36,429 nt of DNA, taken from NCBI GenBank assembly GCA_016788025.1, contig JAEUTM010000500.1, positions 1-36,429 on the forward strand, read 5' to 3'. The position numbers were made by a program, and so were the translations under genes. Source of the stretch: Bacteroidia bacterium. Its GTDB lineage: Bacteria; Bacteroidota; Bacteroidia; B-17B0; Aurantibacillaceae. Numbering within the stretch: position 1 is the first letter of the stretch; each line of letters opens with the position of its first letter. Positions 31,816-36,429 of this stretch are shown here, one piece after another. Under the pieces are notes generated by a model, which worked only from the letters and a program-made list of their open reading frames with translations, did no database searches and had not been told where the DNA came from.

Positions 31816-32310
31816 CTATTTGTTTTTAAGAGATTCCAGGTAGTTGTTCTGGTAGTTTGCAATTGTTTTGATCCCAATCAACGCAATGATCTCTGTTATT
31901 TCTCTGTCAGAAAGATTTTCCTGTAAAGCATCCCTCACCTGAGCCGGGTAAATATCAGAACCTGCATAATAAATATTCTCCGTTGCTTCGAGCAAAGTTC
32001 TAAGTCTCTCAGACTGCGGATTTCCATTAGCTATTATACTTTTGATGTCTTCTTCATTCATTCCTTCCTTTTTAAGAAGATAGCTGTGGCCTTTAATACA
32101 AGAGGTGCATTTATTCAGTACTGAGATTTTAAGTTCGATTGCATTTATTTCAAGGGAGTTGAACGAGGCTCCTTCCATAATTCGGTTTGCCTCGGTAAAT
32201 ACATAGGCAGCCTGCGGGCTTCTTTCTGCCAGTTCTTTTACAATCCCAGGAACGACTCCGAAGATTTGCATGGCGTGTTCAAACACGAGTTTTTGATTAA
32301 TTGTTTCCAT
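31816..32310 (-). CDS. AhpD-like / carboxymuconolactone decarboxylase family protein
   Basis: 164-residue all-helical protein. The redox motif is LNKCTSCIKGHSYLLKKEG with Cys68, Cys71 and His75, and a Glu lies ahead of it (about 54-59), as in the AhpD proton relay. Members of this fold with CxxC-x3-H act as alkylhydroperoxidase-type disulfide reductases. AhpD itself works with the peroxiredoxin AhpC, which is not present in the window. It is the last gene of an NTF2-like/DUF6526/AhpD row (3-base gap to DUF6526), downstream of a Crp-type operator. Confidence 0.85.
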   Translation of the reverse strand: METINQKLVFEHAMQIFGVVPGIVKELAERSPQAAYVFTEANRIMEGASFNSLEINAIELKISVLNKCTSCIKGHSYLLKKEGMNEEDIKSIIANGNPQSERLRTLLEATENIYYAGSDIYPAQVRDALQENLSDREITEIIALIGIKTIANYQNNYLESLKNK

Positions 32311-32313
32311 AAT

Positions 32314-32742
32314 TTACACGCGCATATTATCTGCTTTCCAATTTTTAATGCTTTGTTTAATCTGAACCGGACTTAAAGTCGTGGTTTTTTTGTCTTCCAT
32401 CAGGTTAATGAACTCGTCATCCGGAGCAAAACGCAGAGCTAAAATTTGAGCTGTTGAAAGCTCTGTTTCCCTGCTATCCGCATTCTTACCGCTTAAAAGA
32501 AAATACCTAAGTCTAAATTCAGAGTGAATGATTCTGTCCTGGTTCTTTTTAGCGTATTCCCGCGTTAAAAATGCAATCAGGTGAATAAAGACTGCAACAA
32601 TCAATAACAGTCCATTGGTAATGGAGAGCTGCATCCAGAGATTGAAAATAGCTGCAAGGATCAAAACAAGCGAAACGGGTACGACAAAATAGTGATAGAT
32701 CGGATGGATCCTCCTGTGATTTTTAAAATTTTGATTTGTCAT
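32314..32742 (-). CDS. DUF6526 family membrane protein
   Basis: 142 residues. The N-terminal pattern QNFKNHRRIHPIYHYFVVPV (4-23) with two hydrophobic segments (VPVSLVLILAAIFNLWM; NGLLLIVAVFIHLIAFL), then REYAKKNQDRIIHSEFRLRY, matches DUF6526 as I recall it. The C-terminal half is soluble and helical. Function is unknown. It lies 3 bases before the AhpD-like gene and 11 bases after the NTF2-like gene, so the three form one unit. Confidence 0.75.
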   Translation of the reverse strand: MTNQNFKNHRRIHPIYHYFVVPVSLVLILAAIFNLWMQLSITNGLLLIVAVFIHLIAFLTREYAKKNQDRIIHSEFRLRYFLLSGKNADSRETELSTAQILALRFAPDDEFINLMEDKKTTTLSPVQIKQSIKNWKADNMRV

Positions 32743-32753
32743 CTTAATTTAAA

Positions 32754-33116
32754 TTAATGGTTTGTTATTTCCGGCATATCGTTTACGACAAGCCAGCTGT
32801 CATTTTTCTTTGAAAGGTTTAGATAACTCCGCATGGTCATGTGCTCATTCTTTGTGATCAGCGAAACAATCGCCATTTCTTTTTCATGTTCGATAAACCG
32901 AACGTCAATTGTTCTTTTGGTGCCTCCTACCCTTTTTTCCTTTATCATGTTTAGGTATTGTTCCCTTGATAAAACAAGATTGGAATTTGTTTTGTTGAAG
33001 TTTGGAATTACAACTCTGAAGTTTTCGTCGAGGAAGTCAGCGACCGTTTCTGCGTTTTGTTGATCTATTTGCTGAATATATACTCTCAGCATATCGTCTA
33101 TTTTTTCTTTTTCCAT
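32754..33116 (-). CDS. NTF2-like (SnoaL/lumazine-binding-type) small protein
   Basis: 120 residues. The ATG at 33116 is chosen over a GTG at 33149. It begins with the two-helix part typical of NTF2-like folds (IDDMLRVYIQQIDQQNAETV), then strands FLDENFRVVIP, the loop LSREQYLNMIKEKRVGGTKR, and MRSYLNLSKKNDSWLVVNDM. Such proteins are small cone-shaped enzymes or ligand binders, and the substrate is unknown. It is the first gene after the Crp-type palindrome at 33206-33223, which sits about 90 bases before the start. Confidence 0.72.
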   Translation of the reverse strand: MEKEKIDDMLRVYIQQIDQQNAETVADFLDENFRVVIPNFNKTNSNLVLSREQYLNMIKEKRVGGTKRTIDVRFIEHEKEMAIVSLITKNEHMTMRSYLNLSKKNDSWLVVNDMPEITNH

Positions 33117-33177
33117 TGCTTTTATTTTGTTAAGGCTTATCAGAGACACACGCGTTTATCTTCTTCTTAAGCCGTTA

Positions 33178-33223
33178 CAAAGTTGAGAACATAGAAATGC
33201 ACCGCTTGTGATTTAAATCACAA
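33178..33223 (-). promoter_or_regulatory. Crp/Fnr-type operator with promoter of the NTF2-like operon
   Basis: TTGTGATTTAAATCACAA at 33206-33223 is a perfect 18-base palindrome containing TGTGA-N6-TCACA, the E. coli CRP consensus. On the minus strand a -7-like box CAACTTTG (7 of 8 positions) lies at 33185-33178. The palindrome centre is therefore about 40 bases before the expected start of transcription, the usual place for a class II activator. The gene for a Crp-family protein ends 27 bases upstream. Confidence 0.75.
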
Positions 33224-33249
33224 TCGTAATCTGCTTTGAAATTTTGTGT

Positions 33250-33855
33250 TTATTGGCCCGAACGGGCTGATTTACTGCGAATGCGGCTTAAGGTTTCTCT
33301 GCGGATACCCATAAATGACGCAATATACTGAAGAGAAACTCTCTGAAATAAAGAAGGAGATTTCTGCAATAAAAATTTATAACGCTCCTCGGGATCATAC
33401 AAGGTATACATATCCTTCAGCTCATTTTCTTCTACAATCATTGTTTCAAGGATAGCTCTCCCTACTGCCTGAAGTTCAACGGATTGGTCGTATAAAGACA
33501 TGAGCTCATTACGGCTTAACTTTGCGAATTGCATGGGTTCGAGTGCCTGAACATTGATTGTAGAAACACTTTGTGTCGACAAACTTTTCATATTTGTTAC
33601 ACAGACTCCCTCGAGATAAAGACCCGTCGTAATTTCATCTCCATCTCTATTGGAGTAGGATCTTGCACTTCCGCTAAAGATATAATAAACATGCTGACAG
33701 ATCTTACCTTCTTCGATGAACCGCTCCCCTTTGTTACAAGAGCCAACGCTCACTATCGGCTTCATTAGCTTCCAGGTTTCGTCGGAAAGCGGCGCATGCG
33801 CGCTAACAAATTTTCTGTAGGATTCCAATATCTGCTCTGCGTAGGTGTTTTCCAT
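33250..33855 (-). CDS. Crp/Fnr family transcriptional regulator
   Basis: 201 residues. The cyclic-nucleotide-binding-type beta roll covers about 30-125 (FIEEGKICQHVYYIFSGSAR is the conserved beta turn). The phosphate-binding part (GLYLEGVCVTNMKSL) does not match the classic GELAL...RSA cassette, so the ligand may not be cAMP. A long dimer helix follows. The HTH near 173-193 has the recognition helix IRRETLSRIR, with Arg186, Glu187 and Arg191 aligning with Arg180, Glu181 and Arg185 of E. coli CRP, which read TGTGA. A perfect TGTGA-N6-TCACA site lies just downstream, before the NTF2-like operon. It has its own promoter at 33904-33872. Confidence 0.9.
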   Translation of the reverse strand: MENTYAEQILESYRKFVSAHAPLSDETWKLMKPIVSVGSCNKGERFIEEGKICQHVYYIFSGSARSYSNRDGDEITTGLYLEGVCVTNMKSLSTQSVSTINVQALEPMQFAKLSRNELMSLYDQSVELQAVGRAILETMIVEENELKDMYTLYDPEERYKFLLQKSPSLFQRVSLQYIASFMGIRRETLSRIRSKSARSGQ

Positions 33856-33871
33856 CAGCGCTAAATCTGTT

Positions 33872-33904
33872 CAAATATAACAACAATAAAAAATCCCGGT
33901 CAAC
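33872..33904 (-). promoter_or_regulatory. Promoter of the Crp-family gene
   Basis: An exact -7 box TATATTTG (33879-33872) with GTTG about 21 bases upstream (33904-33901) lies 16 bases before the ATG at 33855. The -33 part falls inside the typA terminator loop. Confidence 0.55.
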
Positions 33905-33920
33905 CATTGCTAACCGGGAT
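33883..33920 (-). terminator. Intrinsic terminator of typA
   Basis: ATCCCGGT/ACCGGGAT arms (33893-33900 and 33913-33920, 12-base loop) are followed on the minus strand by a T-rich tract (33893-33886). It lies 17 bases past the typA stop. Confidence 0.88.
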
Positions 33921-33936
33921 CTATTAAAAGGTTATT

Positions 33937-35748
33937 TTATTGTGCCTCTAGCTGTTTAGCCATACGCTTACGCTCGTTCTCGTCGAGATAGATTTTTCTC
34001 AAACGAATAAAGTTTGGCGTAATCTCAACGTATTCGTCGCGTTGAATGTATTCCATCGCTTCTTCCAGGCTGAATTTAATTTTTGGAGCAATACGCATTT
34101 TTTCGTCCGTTCCACTCGCACGCATGTTGGTTAATTGTTTCTCTGTACAAACATTTACCACTAAATCATCCGGACGAATATGCTCTCCGATGATCATGCC
34201 AGGATAGATTTCTTCTCCTGCTTCTACGAAGAATTTTCCGCGATCTTGCAGTTTATCAATACTGTAAGCAACGGCCGTTCCTTTGTCTTTACTGATTAAC
34301 ACCCCAGCGATACGACTTGGAATGTTTCCTTTCCATGGTTCGTAAGCCTTGAAGCGGTGTGCCATAATAGCTTCCCCTGCAGTGGCAGTTAATACGTTGT
34401 TACGCAAACCGATAATTCCACGTGAAGGAATTTCAAATTCCATGTGTACTAAATCGCCTTTTGGCTGCATCACAAGCATATCGCCTTTACGCTGACTCAC
34501 AAGGTCAATTACCTTAGACGAAGATTCCTCAGGAACGTCAACCGTTAAAACCTCAATTGGCTCACATTTAACGCCATCAATTTCTTTAATAATTACCTGA
34601 GGCTGTCCTAATTGTAATTCGTAACCTTCACGACGCATCGTTTCAATCAATACCGATAAGTGAAGGATACCGCGTCCGAAAACTAAATAAGAATCAGGTG
34701 AAGATGTTTCTTCAACGCGCATTGCCAGGTTTTTTTCAAGTTCTTTATATAAACGATCACGTAAGTGACGCGAAGTCACAAACTTTCCGTCCTTGCCGAA
34801 AAAAGGAGAGTTGTTAATTGTAAACAACATGCTCATCGTTGGCTCGTCAATATGCATGGTCGGCATGCCTTCCGGATTCTCAAAATCAGCAACGGTATCA
34901 CCAATTTCAAATCCCTCGATACCGGTAAACGCACAAATATCCCCAGCAGTAACTTCAGAAACTTTTACTTTTCCCAAACCGTCAAACACATAAAGTTCTT
35001 TGATGCGTGATTTCTGAACACTGCCATTACGTTTTACTACGCTCACAGGCATGTTTTCTTTAATAGTACCACGATACACACGACCAATTGCTATACGACC
35101 GATATAAGTAGAATAGTCTAGTGAAGTGATCTGGATCTGTAAAGTTCCCTCGCGTTTTGGCGCAACAGGTATTTTCTCAAGAATAGTATCCAATAAATAA
35201 GTGATGCCATCGGTTGGTGTTTTCCAATCCGGACCCATCCAGCCTTGTTTACTTGAACCGTAAACAGTCGGGAAGTCTAATTGATCTTCGTTAGCTCCTA
35301 GATTAAAGAACAAGTCAAACACTCCGTCATGCACTTCGTCTGGACGACAGTTTGGTTTATCTACTTTATTGATAACCAACACTGCTTTTTTACCAGCTGA
35401 AATTGCTTTTTGCGTTACGAAACGTGTTTGTGGCATCGGTCCTTCGAATGCATCCACTAAAAGGATAACACCATCGGCCATATTCATGACGCGCTCCACC
35501 TCACCACCAAAGTCCGCGTGGCCTGGGGTGTCGATAATGTTAATTTTGGTTCCTTTATAAGTTACCGAAACGTTTTTAGCGAGAATAGTAATCCCGCGTT
35601 CACGTTCCAGGTCATTATTATCCAGGATCAGCTCCCCTGTTTGTTGGTTTTCACGAAATAATTTGCAGGTGTGCAGAATCTTGTCAACCAAAGTAGTTTT
35701 ACCGTGGTCAACGTGGGCAATAATGGCGATGTTCCTAATTTCAGACAT
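33937..35748 (-). CDS. typA: Ribosome-associated GTPase TypA/BipA
   Basis: 603-residue translational GTPase related to EF-G, involved in ribosome assembly and stress or low-temperature growth. The GTPase domain has P-loop AHVDHGKTT (11-19), switch ERERGITI, DTPGH and NKVDK. EF-G-like domains II, III and V follow, with DEPTMSMLFTINNSPFFG, HLSVLIETMRREGYELQLGQ and GDLVHMEFEIPSRGIIGLRN. The BipA-specific C-terminal domain includes GTAVAYSIDKLQDRGKFFV and TPNFIRLRKIYLDENERKR. Length is normal. It is a single gene with its own promoter (35767-35799) and terminator. Confidence 0.97.
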   Translation of the reverse strand: MSEIRNIAIIAHVDHGKTTLVDKILHTCKLFRENQQTGELILDNNDLERERGITILAKNVSVTYKGTKINIIDTPGHADFGGEVERVMNMADGVILLVDAFEGPMPQTRFVTQKAISAGKKAVLVINKVDKPNCRPDEVHDGVFDLFFNLGANEDQLDFPTVYGSSKQGWMGPDWKTPTDGITYLLDTILEKIPVAPKREGTLQIQITSLDYSTYIGRIAIGRVYRGTIKENMPVSVVKRNGSVQKSRIKELYVFDGLGKVKVSEVTAGDICAFTGIEGFEIGDTVADFENPEGMPTMHIDEPTMSMLFTINNSPFFGKDGKFVTSRHLRDRLYKELEKNLAMRVEETSSPDSYLVFGRGILHLSVLIETMRREGYELQLGQPQVIIKEIDGVKCEPIEVLTVDVPEESSSKVIDLVSQRKGDMLVMQPKGDLVHMEFEIPSRGIIGLRNNVLTATAGEAIMAHRFKAYEPWKGNIPSRIAGVLISKDKGTAVAYSIDKLQDRGKFFVEAGEEIYPGMIIGEHIRPDDLVVNVCTEKQLTNMRASGTDEKMRIAPKIKFSLEEAMEYIQRDEYVEITPNFIRLRKIYLDENERKRMAKQLEAQ

Positions 35749-35766
35749 GAGTAAATTTTAAGGCGG

Positions 35767-35799
35767 CAAAGATAGGCATTTTTTAGCAATTTGCCTCAA
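35767..35799 (-). promoter_or_regulatory. typA promoter
   Basis: An exact -7 box TATCTTTG (35774-35767) lies 18 bases before the ATG at 35748, with a TTG at 35799-35797 about 22 bases further up. The 304-base gap 35749-36052 otherwise holds a small GCGCT/AGCGC hairpin at 35883-35897 and the promoter of the next gene. Confidence 0.5.
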
Positions 35800-36017
35800 T
35801 TATAGCCACTTAAGAGCCAAAAAACCGTTAAATAATTGTGAATTAACGCCTCTGCATAAGAATCCAGGCTTTTTTTGCCCCCGCGCTCTTTAAGCGCCGA
35901 CCTTTTCGGGATCACCCTGTGTTCATTTACAGTTTGGTTTTCATATAATTTTAACGGGGCAATTAATCACCTGAAATCGTTTAGGATCCTTTCAGTTTTA
36001 GACCTACTGGATGAAAA

Positions 36018-36046
36018 TTTGCTTAATCTTTTTTATAATATATTTG
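36018..36046 (+). promoter_or_regulatory. Promoter of the VOC gene, leaderless type
   Basis: TTTG at 36018-36021, a 17-base spacer and an exact TATATTTG (36039-36046) end only 6 bases before the ATG at 36053. Transcription should start at or next to the start codon. Confidence 0.6.
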
Positions 36047-36052
36047 CTGCCT

Positions 36053-36429
36053 ATGAGCAAGTATATTATATCCGGTATTCAACAGGTTGGCATTGGAGTG
36101 TCCAATGTTCATGAAGGTTTTAAATGGTACAACAAACATTTCGGTATGGACATTCCTATCTTCGAAGAAGCAGCAGAAGCTAACCTGATGTTGCCTTACA
36201 CCGGTGGCAAACCTCATAAACGACATGCGATACTTGCCATTAACATTAAAGGTGGTGGTGGTTTCGAGATCTGGCAGTATACCAGTCGTACACCTCAAGC
36301 TTCTGCTTTTAAACCTCATTTAGGGGATCTTGGCCTTTTTTGTGCGAAAATAAAAACCGACGATATTCACGCAACTTATAATTATTTACAGTCACAAAAA
36401 GTAAAATTGCTTGCGAGTATTTCCGAAAA
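36053..36429 (+). CDS. VOC (glyoxalase/bleomycin-resistance) superfamily protein, 3' end outside window
   Basis: Open for 125 codons to the window edge with no stop, so the gene is cut by the window, not broken. It starts MSKYIISGIQQVGIGVSNVH, the first beta strand of a VOC module, followed by EGFKWYNKHFGMDI, the helix and FGM turn of the family. AILAINIKGGGGFEIWQY gives the end of the first module and a second begins at LGLFCAKIKTDDIHATY. In metal-dependent VOC enzymes the first strand usually carries a His ligand; here the aligned position is Gln11. The substrate is unknown. Confidence 0.83.
   Translation, partial: MSKYIISGIQQVGIGVSNVHEGFKWYNKHFGMDIPIFEEAAEANLMLPYTGGKPHKRHAILAINIKGGGGFEIWQYTSRTPQASAFKPHLGDLGLFCAKIKTDDIHATYNYLQSQKVKLLASISE

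Noticed and set aside
35875-36114. Plus-strand 79-codon open frame ahead of the VOC gene
   Set aside because: It overlaps the VOC start in another frame, spans its promoter, and shows no domain.
1-36429. CRISPR arrays, tRNA/rRNA genes, integrases, transposases, toxin-antitoxin pairs
   Set aside because: Looked for and not seen. There is no regular spacer-repeat pattern, no cloverleaf, and no gene with such domains apart from the PIN domain, which is part of a PhoH fusion.

Overview
The window looks like chromosomal DNA of a Bacteroidota bacterium (Flavobacteriia/Sphingobacteriia-like; genus not determinable by eye). The reasons are the repeated Bacteroidota-type promoter -7 element TAnnTTTG upstream of many genes, the compact bioB-bioF-bioD-bioA operon, TPR-HisKA_2 and LytS/LytTR signalling proteins, a DUF6526 protein, AHSA1/DoxX/ArsR modules, and secreted proteins whose signal peptides end in '-AQ'. 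No tRNA, rRNA, CRISPR array, integrase or transposase is visible. Small dispersed repeats occur in several intergenic gaps.

Layout. 1-5250 (mostly minus strand): a YiiX-type papain-like hydrolase, a flavin amine oxidase with a DUF998 membrane protein, a 340-base intergenic block full of inverted repeats, then an arsR-AHSA1-doxX-AHSA1 operon whose promoter is flanked by two operator-like repeats. 5250-10660 (minus): a four-helix membrane protein, holA (clamp-loader delta subunit) overlapping a TPR/HisKA_2 sensor kinase by 4 bases, and a YifB/ComM-like ATPase. 10700-15580 (plus): a small secreted protein, hemA with a strong terminator, a Lys/Glu-rich secreted protein, and a LamG-LytS kinase overlapping its LytTR response regulator. 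15590-20880 (minus): an S1/P1-type nuclease with an altered third zinc site, YceH, a long Ala/Lys/Glu-rich exported protein, a TerB-DnaJ membrane co-chaperone and a CPA-type antiporter. 21000-24080: a three-gene plus-strand unit (membrane protein, histone-H1-like/CFI-box fusion, DUF2461), a convergent FKBP lipoprotein, and an endonuclease III with a Cys-to-His change in its cluster loop. 24090-25270: hsp20 and a 659-base gap carrying a strong minus-strand terminator preceded by hairpins but no ORF, a candidate non-coding RNA. 25270-27440: an orphan CheR and a PIN-PhoH protein. 27715-31812: the biotin operon with a shared terminator. 31816-33855 (minus): a Crp-family regulator and a three-gene unit (NTF2-like, DUF6526, AhpD-like) separated by a perfect 18-base Crp-type palindrome. 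33937-35748: typA/bipA. The window ends inside a VOC-family gene.

Most genes are core or common Bacteroidota genes. The best candidates for something not yet described are the orphan terminated transcript at 24811-25045, the Crp palindrome circuit, the structured repeat block at 3097-3308, the H1-like/CFI-box fusion and the two enzymes with altered metal ligands. No obvious multi-gene defence or mobile system was found.
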